DNA of 64,000 nucleotides from Asticcacaulis excentricus CB 48 (lineage in GTDB: Bacteria > Pseudomonadota > Alphaproteobacteria > Caulobacterales > Caulobacteraceae): the NCBI RefSeq assembly GCF_000175215.2, contig NC_014816.1, positions 124,001 to 188,000 on the forward strand, in the 5' to 3' direction. Positions within the stretch are counted from its first letter, which is position 1, and each line of letters opens with the position of its first letter. The notes beneath the pieces are model-generated. The model made no database searches and had not been told where the DNA came from. It saw only the letters and a program-made list of their open reading frames with translations. Made by a program: the position numbers and the translations under genes. Positions 43,232 through 54,720 of this stretch are shown here, in pieces.

Positions 43232-46200
43232 ATGGACGACCTCAGCCTTTCGACCGAACTTGACGCCCTTGTCGCGGATGCGCGGGCAGGCATAGAGGCG
43301 GCCTTCACCGCAGCGCTCACGGGTCCGGCGGATGATGCGGCGCGCAGCTTTCTCGCCCAGTGCCTGGAAGACTATGATCCGGAAGAGATGCCCGAACTGA
43401 GCCTCGAAGAGGTGGGCCGCCTGTTTGCCCAATCCTGGGGCCGCGCCGCGGTGCGCGACGGGGCCGGGGCCCTGAAGACCATTACCCCTGTCAACAGCGC
43501 CCTTGACGTCGTTGAGATTGTTCAGCCCGACGCGCCGTTCATCGTTGAAAGCGTCATGGGCGAACTGATTGACCAGGGCCTGATCATCCGCTCCATGTTC
43601 CACCCGGTCGTCACCGTTAACCGCGACGACAAGGGCCAGCGCGGCAGTGGCAAGGCGGTCACCGAATCCCTGATGCTGGTCTTTGTCGGTCGCCAGCCCG
43701 CTGAAAAACACGCCGCTATCTTGTCGGGCGTGGAGAGGACGCTGAATGACCTGCGCGCCGCCGTGCACGACTTCCCCCGCATGCAGGCCTTGCTGGCTGA
43801 GGAGATGACGGCGCTGGAAGCCCTGAGCCTGCACCCGGTGGTGCAGATCGATCCGGCCGTGCTGCAGGAAGAACTGGCCTTCCTGCGCTGGGTGTCAGAA
43901 AACCACTTCGTCCTTCTGGGGGCGCGCACCTATGTCTATCCGCGCAGCCCCGACGGCAATTACGTCGCCGAAGAGCCGCTGAACCTGTTACAGGAAGAAT
44001 ACGGCGTCCTGCGCGACAAACGTGCCATCCTGCGTCGCGGGTCGGAACCGGCCATCCTCAGCCGTGAGCTTCTCAGCCATCTGGCCAGCTCCGAGCCCGT
44101 CACCGTGGCCAAGGGCAATCTGAAGTCGCGCGTGCATCGCCGCGTCTATATGGACTATATATCTATCAAGCATTATGGCGCCGATGGCAAACCGTCGGGC
44201 GAAACGCGCTTTGTCGGTCTGTTCACCTCGGACGCCTATGACCGTCCCGCCTTCGAAGTCCCCCTGATCCGCAAGAAGTGCGATCACGTCTTAAACGAAT
44301 CGCGCCGGTTGGGCTTCAACAACGGTGGCTATGCCGAAAAGCGCCTGAAGAATATCCTTGAAACCTATCCGCGCGATGAGCTGTTCCAGATTCAGGAAAG
44401 CGACCTCTTACGCATCACGCGCGGCGTACTGCACATTTCCGACCGACCGCGCGTGCGTCTGTTTGCGCGGCGTGATCCGTTTGACCGCTTCATTTCGGTG
44501 CTCCTCTATCTGCCGCGCGATACCTATAGCGTTTCGGTGCAGGAACGCGCAGGGCAACTGCTTGCCGAAGGCTTCGGTGGCCGCGTCAGCGCCCTTTATC
44601 CGTTTGTTACGGGCGGTGCGCTCTCGAGCATCCACTACATTATCGGTGTGACGCCGGGCGGCCATCCCGACCCCAATCTCGCCGATATCGAAGACCGAGT
44701 GACCGATCTGACGCTCGACTGGGCGCAGCGTGTTGAGGACGCCGCTCTGGAGGCCGGCCAGACGCAGACCGATTATGTGAAATGGGCGCGCGCCATCCCC
44801 GTTGCCTATCAGGAACGCTATGGCATTGCTGAGGCCGTCACCGATATCGCCATTCTGGCAGGCCTGGATGAGGCGCACCCGCTCACCGTGCGCGCCTGGC
44901 AGCCGCAGGGGGCGAGCGACCGCTTCTCCCTGAAACTGTATGACCGCGCCGAAACCGCTATTCCGCTGTCCGACATCTTGCCGGTGCTGGAGCGCATGGG
45001 TTTGAAAACGCTGGAAGAGTTCGGTCACCGCATCGAATCCACCGACGTACCGCGCCACTTTATCCACGAATTTATCGTGCAGTTACCTGCCGCGCACCCG
45101 ACAGCCTTTGCCGATTTCCGCGAGGATTTCGAAGGGGCATTGATGGCGCTGTGGCGTGGCGAAACAGAGATTGACGGCTTCAATGCCCTGACGCTTCTGG
45201 GCCTGAGCTGGCGCGAGGCCGCCCTTTTGCGCGCTCTGTGTAAATATCGCGGTCAGTCCGGCTTAGACCCCAGCGCCATTGTGCAACAGCAGGCTCTTCG
45301 CGCGTATCCGGATGTGGCGGCGGCGCTGGTCTATCTGTTTGATCTGAAATTCGCCGTCAATGACACGCCCATCGATACGCGCAAGGTCGAGGTCGAGGCG
45401 GCGCTTAACCGCATCAACACCCTGCTTCAGGGTGTGACGTCTCTGGAGCACGACCGCGTCCTGCGGCGTCTTGCGGCCCTGATCGGGGCCATCCAGCGCA
45501 CCAACTATTACCAGAACAGGGGCTACATCTCGTTCAAGATCGCCTCGCGCGAACTGGCCGACCTGCCTGATCCCAAGCCCTATCGCGAAATTTTCGTCTG
45601 GTCGCCGGTGGTCGAAGGCGTGCACCTGCGCTTTGGGCCCGTGGCGCGCGGGGGTCTGCGCTGGTCCGACCGTAAGGAGGATTTCCGCACCGAGGTGCTG
45701 GGCCTCGTCAAGGCGCAGCAGGTGAAGAACGCCGTCATCGTGCCCGTCGGATCCAAGGGCGGCTTCTATCCCAAGCAGCTCCCGGCCGGGGGCGCGCCGG
45801 ACGCGATCCGCGCCGAGGCGGTGCGGGCGTACAAAATGTATTTGTCGGGTCTGCTTGATATCACTGACAATCTCGATGCCCAGGGCGGCATTATCGCGCC
45901 AAAGAACGTGGTGTGCTGGGACGCGCCAGACCCTTATCTGGTCGTCGCGGCGGACAAGGGCACGGCAACCTTCTCCGACATCGCCAATGGCGTCGCGCGC
46001 GATTACGGCTTCTGGCTGGACGACGCCTTCGCGTCGGGCGGCAGCGTTGGCTACGACCACAAGGTCATGGGAATAACGGCGCGCGGCGCGTGGGAAGCGG
46101 TCAAGCGCCACTTCCGCGAACGCGGCAAGGACATCCAGAGCGAGACCTTCACCACGGTCGGCGTCGGTGACATGTCGGGCGATGTCTTCGGCAACGGCAT

Positions 46201-48022
46201 GTTGCTGTCAAAGCAGACAAAGCTGATCGCGGCCTTTGATCACCGTGACATCTTCATCGACCCGAACCCCGATCCGGCCGTGTCCTTTGCCGAGCGTGAG
46301 CGTCTGTTCGCCCTGCCGCGCTCAAGCTGGCAGGACTATGACAAGGCGAAGATTTCGGCGGGCGGCGGCGTCTTTTCGCGCGGCCTGAAGTCGATTGAGC
46401 TGACGCCGGAAATCCGCGCGGCGCTCGATATTCAGGCCACGAGCCTGACGCCGTTTGAGCTGATGCAGGCCATTTTGCGTGCCCCGGCGGAGTTGCTCTA
46501 TTTCGGGGGCATCGGCACCTATATCAAGGCGGCGTCGCAGTCGCACCTTGAGGTCGGCGACAAGGCCAATGACGCCATCCGCGTCGATGCCGGCGATATC
46601 CGTGCCGCCGTAATCGGGGAGGGGGCCAATCTCGGTATCACTCAGGCCGGTCGGATCGCGCTGGCGGCGCAGGGCGTGAAGCTCAATACCGACGCCATCG
46701 ACAATTCGGCGGGCGTCGATTGTTCGGACCACGAGGTCAATATCAAGATCCTGCTGGGGCGCCTCGTGCAGTCCGGTCGCATGACACTTGAAGCGCGCGA
46801 TGTTCTGCTGGCCGAAATGACCGATGAGGTCGGGCATCTGGTCTTGAAGGATAACTATGCCCAGACACTGGCCCTGACCCTTCTGGAATCGACGGCCCTC
46901 AGCGACAATGCCTCGATGCAGGCTTTCATGACGGCGCTCGAAAAGCGCGGCAAGCTCGACCGCAAGGTCGAAGGGCTGCCCACCAATGCGCAACTGGAGG
47001 CGCGTAAGGCGCAAAATGCCGGGCTCTATCGTCCGGAACTGGCGGTCGTACTGGCCTATGGCAAGATCGTGCTGTTCGACGATCTCATTGAGACGACCGC
47101 TATCGACGATCCGGTCTTCGAAGAGGCCCTGATCGACTATTTCCCCAAGCCACTGCACGGCTTTATTGACGACATCCGCGCCCACCGTCTGCACCGCGAA
47201 ATCGTGGCCACGGTTCTGTGCAATGAGATGATCAATATTCTGGGCCCCAGCTTCCCGCTGCGTTTGCAAAAGGCGGCGGCGGTGGACGCCGGGGCGCTGG
47301 CCCTGTCGTTTGAAGGCGCGCGGCGTCTGTTCGAGACCGATGCTCTGTGGGCTGAGGTGTCGGCGCTGGATGCACAGATTCCCGCAGCGGCTCAGACGGC
47401 GCTTTATAACGCCATCGCCACGTTCCTTCGCCGTCAGGTCTATTTCATTGCCCGTCGTTTCGCCGGTCGCCCGGAGACCCTGACTGAAGTGATCAACGCC
47501 TATCAGACGGGCATTGCCACTTTGATGTCCGCACAAGGCGTGCTCAGTCCAAACGAAGCGGCGCGCGTTGAGGCACGGGCGCAAAAACTGATTAGCGCCG
47601 GTGCGCCTGAAGACCTGTCGCGCCGGGTGTCGGCTCTGTTGTCGTGGACAAGCGCCATCGATATGGTGGACCTGGCCGACGGGGGGGATGTCGTCGACGC
47701 GGCGCGCCTCTATTTAGCGACGGGGGAACGCTTTGGCTTTGACCGTCTGCGCGCCGGAGCGGGAGAGCTTTATTCGGCTGATCCGTGGGACCGCATGGCC
47801 ATCCGCCGGCTTATTGAAGACATCTACGCCGAACAGAAGTCGGTCGTGGCCGCTGTGCGTCGTGACGCTCAGGGTCTTAAGGCCTGGGCTGAGGCACAGG
47901 CCGCACAGGTGGCACCGTTGCAGTCTCTTCTGAGTGAAATCGAAAGTACGGGTGCCGGCTGGAGCTTCGCCAAGTTGAGCATTGTCAATGCCGCCTTGCG
48001 TCAGTGGGTACAGAAACTATGA
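43232..48022 (+). CDS. NAD-specific glutamate dehydrogenase, large (about 180 kDa) type
   Basis: About 1,596 residues from the ATG at 43232; ATG 43223 and GTG 43214 are also possible. The central catalytic core carries GGLRWSDRKEDFRTEVLGLV and PVGSKGGFYPKQLP (near residue 810-850) and the NAD-binding VIGEGANLGITQAGR; long N- and C-terminal regulatory parts are typical of the class. Converts glutamate to 2-oxoglutarate and ammonia. In Caulobacter the equivalent enzyme, GdhZ, also restrains FtsZ, linking metabolism to division. It overlaps a universal stress protein gene by four bases. Confidence 0.96.
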   Translation: MDDLSLSTELDALVADARAGIEAAFTAALTGPADDAARSFLAQCLEDYDPEEMPELSLEEVGRLFAQSWGRAAVRDGAGALKTITPVNSALDVVEIVQPDAPFIVESVMGELIDQGLIIRSMFHPVVTVNRDDKGQRGSGKAVTESLMLVFVGRQPAEKHAAILSGVERTLNDLRAAVHDFPRMQALLAEEMTALEALSLHPVVQIDPAVLQEELAFLRWVSENHFVLLGARTYVYPRSPDGNYVAEEPLNLLQEEYGVLRDKRAILRRGSEPAILSRELLSHLASSEPVTVAKGNLKSRVHRRVYMDYISIKHYGADGKPSGETRFVGLFTSDAYDRPAFEVPLIRKKCDHVLNESRRLGFNNGGYAEKRLKNILETYPRDELFQIQESDLLRITRGVLHISDRPRVRLFARRDPFDRFISVLLYLPRDTYSVSVQERAGQLLAEGFGGRVSALYPFVTGGALSSIHYIIGVTPGGHPDPNLADIEDRVTDLTLDWAQRVEDAALEAGQTQTDYVKWARAIPVAYQERYGIAEAVTDIAILAGLDEAHPLTVRAWQPQGASDRFSLKLYDRAETAIPLSDILPVLERMGLKTLEEFGHRIESTDVPRHFIHEFIVQLPAAHPTAFADFREDFEGALMALWRGETEIDGFNALTLLGLSWREAALLRALCKYRGQSGLDPSAIVQQQALRAYPDVAAALVYLFDLKFAVNDTPIDTRKVEVEAALNRINTLLQGVTSLEHDRVLRRLAALIGAIQRTNYYQNRGYISFKIASRELADLPDPKPYREIFVWSPVVEGVHLRFGPVARGGLRWSDRKEDFRTEVLGLVKAQQVKNAVIVPVGSKGGFYPKQLPAGGAPDAIRAEAVRAYKMYLSGLLDITDNLDAQGGIIAPKNVVCWDAPDPYLVVAADKGTATFSDIANGVARDYGFWLDDAFASGGSVGYDHKVMGITARGAWEAVKRHFRERGKDIQSETFTTVGVGDMSGDVFGNGMLLSKQTKLIAAFDHRDIFIDPNPDPAVSFAERERLFALPRSSWQDYDKAKISAGGGVFSRGLKSIELTPEIRAALDIQATSLTPFELMQAILRAPAELLYFGGIGTYIKAASQSHLEVGDKANDAIRVDAGDIRAAVIGEGANLGITQAGRIALAAQGVKLNTDAIDNSAGVDCSDHEVNIKILLGRLVQSGRMTLEARDVLLAEMTDEVGHLVLKDNYAQTLALTLLESTALSDNASMQAFMTALEKRGKLDRKVEGLPTNAQLEARKAQNAGLYRPELAVVLAYGKIVLFDDLIETTAIDDPVFEEALIDYFPKPLHGFIDDIRAHRLHREIVATVLCNEMINILGPSFPLRLQKAAAVDAGALALSFEGARRLFETDALWAEVSALDAQIPAAAQTALYNAIATFLRRQVYFIARRFAGRPETLTEVINAYQTGIATLMSAQGVLSPNEAARVEARAQKLISAGAPEDLSRRVSALLSWTSAIDMVDLADGGDVVDAARLYLATGERFGFDRLRAGAGELYSADPWDRMAIRRLIEDIYAEQKSVVAAVRRDAQGLKAWAEAQAAQVAPLQSLLSEIESTGAGWSFAKLSIVNAALRQWVQKL

Positions 48023-48483
48023 GAAAGTTTCTGGTCATCGCCGATGACAGCGCCGAATTCCGGGCAGCGCTCAGCTATGCTTCGGTGCGCGCACGCGTGA
48101 CGCAGGGCATGGTCACCCTGCTGCGCGTGCTACCGCCCACCGACTATAGCCAGTGGGCGGGGGTGCGTGATGAAATCGAGCGCGAACAGCGCGAAGAGGC
48201 GGAGACGCTTTTGTCCACCCTTTCCGACGAAGCGGCGGTCAAGTCCGGGCGTCCGGCGGAAATCATCATCAAGACGGGGCAGATGAAGGATGCCATCCGC
48301 GAAGTCCTGATCGCCGACCGTGATATCAAGATCATCGTCATCGGTGCGTCGGGCGGCAATCCTGGTCCGCTGGTTAATCTGCTGGTCCGCGAAGGGGTAG
48401 GGACGCTGGGTGGCACGCGGCCTGTGCCGGTAACCGTGGTGCCGGGTGACATCAGCGACGAAGCGATCGAAGAGTTGATGTAG
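48019..48483 (+). CDS. Universal stress protein (UspA family)
   Basis: 154 residues from the ATG at 48019. FLVIADDSAEFRAALSYA, then the nucleotide-binding IIVIGASGGNPGPLVNLLVREG with G-x-x-G-x(9)-G-like pattern and a PVTVVPG end. The start overlaps the NAD-GDH stop (ATGA), so the two proteins are made together. Confidence 0.85.
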   Translation: MRKFLVIADDSAEFRAALSYASVRARVTQGMVTLLRVLPPTDYSQWAGVRDEIEREQREEAETLLSTLSDEAAVKSGRPAEIIIKTGQMKDAIREVLIADRDIKIIVIGASGGNPGPLVNLLVREGVGTLGGTRPVPVTVVPGDISDEAIEELM

Positions 48484-48488
48484 GCGCA

Positions 48489-48518
48489 AGCCCTTCCATT
48501 CAAATCAGGGGAGGGGCT
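48489..48518 (+). terminator. Possible terminator-like hairpin after the stress-protein gene
   Basis: AGCCCTTCC (48489-48497) / GGAGGGGCT (48510-48518) with one T-G pair; no T-run follows. Confidence 0.35.
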
Positions 48519-48589
48519 CATTCAAAGCCCTCTTGCCATCGTCTGCGTTTACCCCCATTTGAGCGTGAGATTTACCCGGAAAGTCGCTC

Positions 48590-49156
48590 ATGTTTATCCA
48601 GACCGAAGCCACGCCTAATCCCGATGTCCTGAAATTCATCCCCGGCCGCGAGGTTCTGGGCAAAGGGTCTATGGAATTTCGTACCGAGACCGATGCAGAG
48701 AAATCTCCGCTGGCCCTGTCGCTGTTTCAGATTGACGGCGTTTCGGGCGTCTATTTCGGCTCTGACTTTCTCACGGTGAAGCGCGACGCAGAAGCGGGTC
48801 TGATCTGGGCGCAGATCAAGGCACCCATTTTAGCCGCCATTATGGACTTCTATGCATCCGGTCGCGCTATCCTTAATGAGGAGGGCGCCGTCAATGAGCG
48901 CACCTATGAGGGGGAGGTTGCGCAAATCGTTCTGGAGATCAAAGACTTACTCGATACGCGCGTGCGTCCCGCCGTGGCGCAGGATGGCGGCGATATCGAA
49001 TTTGAACATTTCGACATCGAGTCCGGAACGCTTTATCTGCACATGCGCGGGGCCTGCTCGGGCTGCCCGTCCTCATCGGCCACGCTGCGCCAGGGTGTGG
49101 AATCTCTGATGAAGCACTACGTACCGGAAGTTAAAACCATCGAACAGGTCCTGTAA
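48590..49156 (+). CDS. NfuA-type iron-sulfur cluster carrier
   Basis: 188 residues. N-terminal Nfu_N domain (FIQTEATPNPDVLKFIPG) and C-terminal NifU-like domain with C156-x-x-C159 in GACSGCPSSS. Carries [4Fe-4S] clusters to targets. It differs from the E. coli NfuA, whose N-terminal domain is A-type; this is the alphaproteobacterial/mitochondrial Nfu1 type. One base before tsaB. Confidence 0.93.
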   Translation: MFIQTEATPNPDVLKFIPGREVLGKGSMEFRTETDAEKSPLALSLFQIDGVSGVYFGSDFLTVKRDAEAGLIWAQIKAPILAAIMDFYASGRAILNEEGAVNERTYEGEVAQIVLEIKDLLDTRVRPAVAQDGGDIEFEHFDIESGTLYLHMRGACSGCPSSSATLRQGVESLMKHYVPEVKTIEQVL

Positions 49157-49157
49157 G

Positions 49158-49829
49158 TTGGCACTCGCCTTTGTCATTGATACGGCTATTAACGCCTGTC
49201 AGGTGGGTCTTTTCGCGTATAAAGACGGGTCCGTCTCTGACGTGGCAACGCTCTCGGAGCGCATGACGCGTGGACATCAGGAATTTATCGGTTCCGCTGC
49301 TCTAAAATGTTTCGAAAAAGCTGGAATAAATCCGCGTGATGTCGATATTCTGGGTGTTACATTAGGGCCCGGGTCGTTTACCGGCTTGCGTGTCGGGCTG
49401 TCTTTTGCCAAAGGGATGGCGTCCGGACTAGGCATCGGTCTACGCGGGTTTTCGACCCTGGAGTTGATGGGACGGGCGGCGGATTTTGACCATCAACGCA
49501 GACTGATCGCACACGATGCCGGGCGCGGGCAGGTCTATTGCCAGTGCCTTGAGGCCGATAACTCGGTTTCATCGATTAAATCGTATGATATTGTAAAATT
49601 AGATGAAATCGACGCGGGTGGCGACTGGAACTGGCTGATTGGTTCGGCGGCGCCTCTCTTAGCAGAACGCTACCCGCAGGCACAGATCGCCGCGGATGTC
49701 TTGCCGGACTTAAAGGCTATGGCGAGACTGTGCTTTGCGCCAACGACCGCCTATGACGATCTGACACCGCTCTATATGCGCGACGCGGATGCCAAGGTTT
49801 CGGACAAGTCGGTGGTCAATTTCGGCTGA
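49158..49829 (+). CDS. tsaB: tRNA threonylcarbamoyladenosine protein TsaB
   Basis: 223 residues from a TTG at 49158, needed because no earlier in-frame ATG exists and the start is one base after nfuA; AGG lies 9 bases upstream. FVIDTAINACQVGLF at the start, GVTLGPGSFTGLRVGLSFAKG and LYMRDAD at the end. Partner of TsaD in t6A synthesis. Confidence 0.93.
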   Translation: MALAFVIDTAINACQVGLFAYKDGSVSDVATLSERMTRGHQEFIGSAALKCFEKAGINPRDVDILGVTLGPGSFTGLRVGLSFAKGMASGLGIGLRGFSTLELMGRAADFDHQRRLIAHDAGRGQVYCQCLEADNSVSSIKSYDIVKLDEIDAGGDWNWLIGSAAPLLAERYPQAQIAADVLPDLKAMARLCFAPTTAYDDLTPLYMRDADAKVSDKSVVNFG

Positions 49830-49850
49830 GAAAAGAAACTTCCGGAAAGC

Positions 49851-50294
49851 ATGAACAAAATTCTCCATATCGAAGAATTCGACCCGCGACTGGTACAAAT
49901 CCACGCGCAGACCTTCGATTTCGGCTGGAAAGATTCCGATTTTTCAGAATATTTAAAGCGTGCAGATCATACCTGCTTTGGCCTCTATGACGGCGACGCA
50001 CTTCAGGCTTTTGTGCTGATTTCGGCCGTCGTGGATGAGGCAGAGATCCTGACCATAGCCACCGATCCGCGGGTCCAAAGACGCGGCCATGCGCGTGCCC
50101 TATTGCAGCACCTGATAGCGCATCTGGCGCATAAACAGATCCGAAGTCTGTTTCTAGAAGTGGCCGTCGACAACCCCGCTGCCATCGCCCTTTATGAGGG
50201 TCTGGGCTTTCGCCAGGTCGGCCGTCGCCCTCTCTATTACAGCCGCCGCGGCGGTGCGCTGGTGGACGCCCTTATTCTCAGTCTTGCGGTTTGA
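49851..50294 (+). CDS. rimI: Ribosomal protein S18 N-acetyltransferase RimI-like
   Basis: 147 residues, GNAT fold: acetyl-CoA-binding VQRRGHARALLQHL, then FLEVAVDNPAAIALYEGLGFRQVGRRPLYY (read in parts). Located after tsaB, the usual pairing. Could have other N-terminal substrates. Confidence 0.85.
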   Translation: MNKILHIEEFDPRLVQIHAQTFDFGWKDSDFSEYLKRADHTCFGLYDGDALQAFVLISAVVDEAEILTIATDPRVQRRGHARALLQHLIAHLAHKQIRSLFLEVAVDNPAAIALYEGLGFRQVGRRPLYYSRRGGALVDALILSLAV

Positions 50295-50367
50295 GACGAT
50301 TGCCCTTAATTCCATAGGGGTGCGGCGCAACGCCGCAATGTGTAAACAATAAATCCGGGAGGGCCGC

Positions 50368-50778
50368 ATGGACCGTATCGAACAGCAATGCGTCGAAAAA
50401 GGTATGCGCATGACCGATCAGCGCCGGGTGGTTGCCCGTGTGCTATCTCAGGCCACCGACCATCCGGATGTTGAAGAACTATACCGCCGCGCGGCTGCGG
50501 TTGATCCGCATATTTCGCTCGCCACCGTCTACCGCACTGTGCGCTTGTTCGAAGAGGCGGGCGTCGTCGAACGCCACGATTTTGGTGATGGCCGTTCGCG
50601 CTATGAACAGGCGGGTGAAGACCATCATGACCACCTGATCAATATCAAATCGGGCGAAGTGATCGAATTTTTCGACGAAGAGATCGAGAAGCTGAAAACC
50701 GCGCTCGCCGAAAAGTTAGGCTACAAGCTGGTTGGTCATAAGCTGGAACTGTACGGCGTGCCGCTCGACGACAAGTGA
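50368..50778 (+). CDS. fur: Ferric uptake regulator Fur
   Basis: 136 residues. Winged helix 1-85 (GMRMTDQRRVVARVLS, HPDVEELYRRA, TVYRTVRLFEEAGVVERHDFGDGRSRYE in parts), then the metal-binding HHDHLINIKSGEVIEF. Iron-responsive repressor. It precedes miaB in Caulobacteraceae; here a GH28 gene lies between on the opposite strand. Its stop abuts the GH28 stop. Confidence 0.93.
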   Translation: MDRIEQQCVEKGMRMTDQRRVVARVLSQATDHPDVEELYRRAAAVDPHISLATVYRTVRLFEEAGVVERHDFGDGRSRYEQAGEDHHDHLINIKSGEVIEFFDEEIEKLKTALAEKLGYKLVGHKLELYGVPLDDK

Positions 50779-52179
50779 TCAGGCGCGGTTGACCAGCCCC
50801 TGAACATTCTGCGTCTTGATCGCCGTGTCTGTCAGGGTGTTAGCGCGTAGCCGACGCAGGGACACGGTTTTTACCGGCATGTCGGTTTCGGCCTTAATCA
50901 GGCAAAGGTGTTTCGCCTCTTCCACGCGCACGTCAGACAGATAAAGTCCCTCGATAGGCGTGAGTTTACGCACATAGGTCGGCAGCAAGGTGCGCCATTG
51001 ATAAAGCACATCGGTTTCCACGGCTAAAAGACTGCCCTGAATCTTCGTTGCACTTACATTGCGCATGTGGATGTTTTTGACGTAACCCCCACGACGTTCG
51101 TTGGTTTTGACATAGAGCAGGTTGTTGATGGGTACTGCCCAGCCGTCGTCGCCTTTGCCATCACCCACAAAGTGGCAGTTATCGACAAAGATGTTTTCAA
51201 TGCCGCCGGATAGTTCGCTGCCGACGGCCATTAGCTGATGGCCGTTCTTGATGCGGCAATTGCGCATCACGACATTCTTTGTCGGTGTGTTCAGTCGCCA
51301 AGCGTCCATGTCGCGGCCAGACTTGACGGATACGGCGTCGTCACCCTGGTCGAACACGCAGTCCTCAATAAGCACGTTCTGGCTCATTTCCGGATCAACG
51401 CCATCATTATTATGGCCGTGCGCGCGAACCTTAACGCGGCGGATTACCACGTCACGGCATAGCAGGGGGTGAATCGTCCAGAAGGGACTGTCTTCGATCG
51501 AAATGTCTTCGATAAGCACATGGCGGCAGCGGTTAAACTGCACAAAATGCGGCCGCAAATGGTTTTCACCTTCAACCATCTGACGCGCTTCGACAGGCAC
51601 ACCCTTATAGGCCAGATCGTAAAGCCTCACGAGCGCATCCATATGTGGCTTCGGGCGCTTGTACCAAACCTGCCAGACATCGAGCTTTGCCTTCAGCTTA
51701 CCTTCGCCACTAAGCCCTACATTTTCGCAGTCAAACGCATAGACCAGTGGTGAGTAGTTGAAACACTCAATCCCTTCCCATGAGGTCTGGACCGGCGGTA
51801 GGTAATCTTCCGGCTTTTCGGAAAAGAGCAGCGTTGCGCCCTTAGATAGATGCAGGTTGACATGGCTCTTCAGGTTTATCTTGCCGGTGGGCCATATACC
51901 TTGCGGAACGATGACATTCCCTGAACCGGCCCTATGGGCGGCATCAATGGCCTTTGCGATGGCGGCTGTTGTGGCCGCCTGATCGTCAGTAGAGGCACCA
52001 AAATCGGTGATGGGGAAACGTTGGGCTCGCGAAAAATCGGGTACGCGAAGAGACGGCATATCAAAAGGTGCGCTGACCGACAGATGTTTGTGGCTCAGGC
52101 CCGATGCGGCCTGGGCGGCGCCGGTGACTAGGGGCACAGCGAAACCTGCGTATAGAACCGACCGGCGTGAAAGGCTCAT
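50779..52179 (-). CDS. Glycoside hydrolase family 28 (polygalacturonase-like), secreted
   Basis: 466 residues. Twin-arginine-like signal (SRRSVLYAGFAVPLVTGAAQA), then a parallel beta-helix. Catalytic motifs: NNDGVDP (residues 257-263, with D259), QGDDAVSVKSG (D280, D281), GHQLMAVGSELSGG. The GHG histidine motif is GHQ here, as in exo-acting or rhamnogalacturonan-type relatives, so the exact pectic substrate is open. Convergent to fur, divergent from miaB. Confidence 0.85.
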   Translation of the reverse strand: MSLSRRSVLYAGFAVPLVTGAAQAASGLSHKHLSVSAPFDMPSLRVPDFSRAQRFPITDFGASTDDQAATTAAIAKAIDAAHRAGSGNVIVPQGIWPTGKINLKSHVNLHLSKGATLLFSEKPEDYLPPVQTSWEGIECFNYSPLVYAFDCENVGLSGEGKLKAKLDVWQVWYKRPKPHMDALVRLYDLAYKGVPVEARQMVEGENHLRPHFVQFNRCRHVLIEDISIEDSPFWTIHPLLCRDVVIRRVKVRAHGHNNDGVDPEMSQNVLIEDCVFDQGDDAVSVKSGRDMDAWRLNTPTKNVVMRNCRIKNGHQLMAVGSELSGGIENIFVDNCHFVGDGKGDDGWAVPINNLLYVKTNERRGGYVKNIHMRNVSATKIQGSLLAVETDVLYQWRTLLPTYVRKLTPIEGLYLSDVRVEEAKHLCLIKAETDMPVKTVSLRRLRANTLTDTAIKTQNVQGLVNRA

Positions 52180-52260
52180 CTCTCTCTCCCGTAGGGGTCC
52201 GCTGACGGTTGGAGCGCGCGACTTGCAAAGCTCCGCACGTGGCGATCTTCTGCTTTTTAT

Positions 52261-52289
52261 TCGATCAAATTATCATATAAATCGATCAA
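52261..52289. promoter_or_regulatory. Twin direct repeat upstream of the pectinase gene
   Basis: TCGATCAA at 52261-52268 and 52282-52289, spaced 21 bases (two helical turns), in an AT-rich tract about 80 bases before the GH28 start. Spacing and position suggest an operator for a sugar-acid-responsive regulator; which regulator is unknown. Confidence 0.35.
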
Positions 52290-52396
52290 TAACAATCAAA
52301 AAGCGTCATTGTCAGAGTTTGGATCGTGCGACACCATGTGGATAAAATCCGGTGTTTGGCCTTGAAAAAGGACGCCTGAAACCTCATAAGCACCGC

Positions 52397-53760
<1,364 letters not shown>

Positions 53761-53764
<4 letters not shown>

Positions 53765-54720
53765 CCCTTGCCACCGAAGATTTCATCGAACTGAGCGAAG
53801 ACAAGGTCCTGGCCCTGTCTGGACCGGCGCAGCGCTATCTGGCTTTGATCGAAGGCGCCTATCATGTGCTGATCGAAACGCCTGGCGGCGGGTTTCAGGT
53901 GACGGGGAAGGTGCGCGATCGTCAACGCGCCCACGTCATCCTCAACGCCCTGTCCGAGCTTTATGACGAAGGGGTAGAGATCAGCGAAGTCGATGTCCGC
54001 ACCCTGATTCAGAATCCGACGGGTAAGTCACCGGTCTGGGCCGACCACCATGGTCAGTCGCATGTGATCGTGATGGGCCGCAAAGGCGCCATTGCGCCCA
54101 AGACGGAGGGACAGGCGAAATACTATCAGCAACTGCTGCGCAACGACCTGACTTTCGGGTTGGGGCCGGCAGGGTCTGGCAAGACCTTTATGGCCGTGGC
54201 GCACGGCACGTCACTGCTGCTTAAGGGGGCGGTGGATCGTCTGGTCATCACCCGTCCGGCGGTTGAAGCTGGCGAAAAGCTGGGTTTCCTGCCAGGTGAT
54301 CTTAATGAGAAGGTCGATCCCTACCTGATGCCGATCTGGCAGGCGCTCGACGACATCCTGGGCGCGGAAGGCCTGCGTCGCCGCCGCGAGCGTAACGAGA
54401 TCGAGGTTGCACCACTGGCCTATATGCGCGGACGCACCCTGTCCAATGCCTATGTGATCGTCGATGAGGCGCAGAACACCACCAAACAGCAGATGAAGAT
54501 GGTGCTGACGCGTCTGGGCGAAGGCTCGAAAATGGTCGTCACCGGCGATCCGTCGCAGGTTGATCTGCCGCGCACTTCGGATTCTGGACTGGTGCACGCG
54601 GTGGGCCTTCTGAACGACGTGAAGGGGGTAGGGGTATCGCGCCTCACCGCCGAAGACGTCGTGCGCCACGAACTCGTCGCGCGCATCGTGCGTGCCTATG
54701 ACAGCGAAAAGCATGACTGA
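53761..54720 (+). CDS. phoH: PhoH-like ATPase
   Basis: 319 residues from a TTG at 53761 that overlaps the miaB stop. Walker [11 protein letters not shown] and Walker [10 protein letters not shown]; a K-homology-like N-terminal region. Associates with YbeY in RNA metabolism in other bacteria. Eight-base overlap with ybeY. Confidence 0.94.

Noticed and set aside
46322..47584. Long open frame on the minus strand inside NAD-GDH (420 codons)
   Set aside because: Opposite to an intact, strongly family-conserved gene; composition-driven shadow frame of GC-rich DNA with no recognisable domain.
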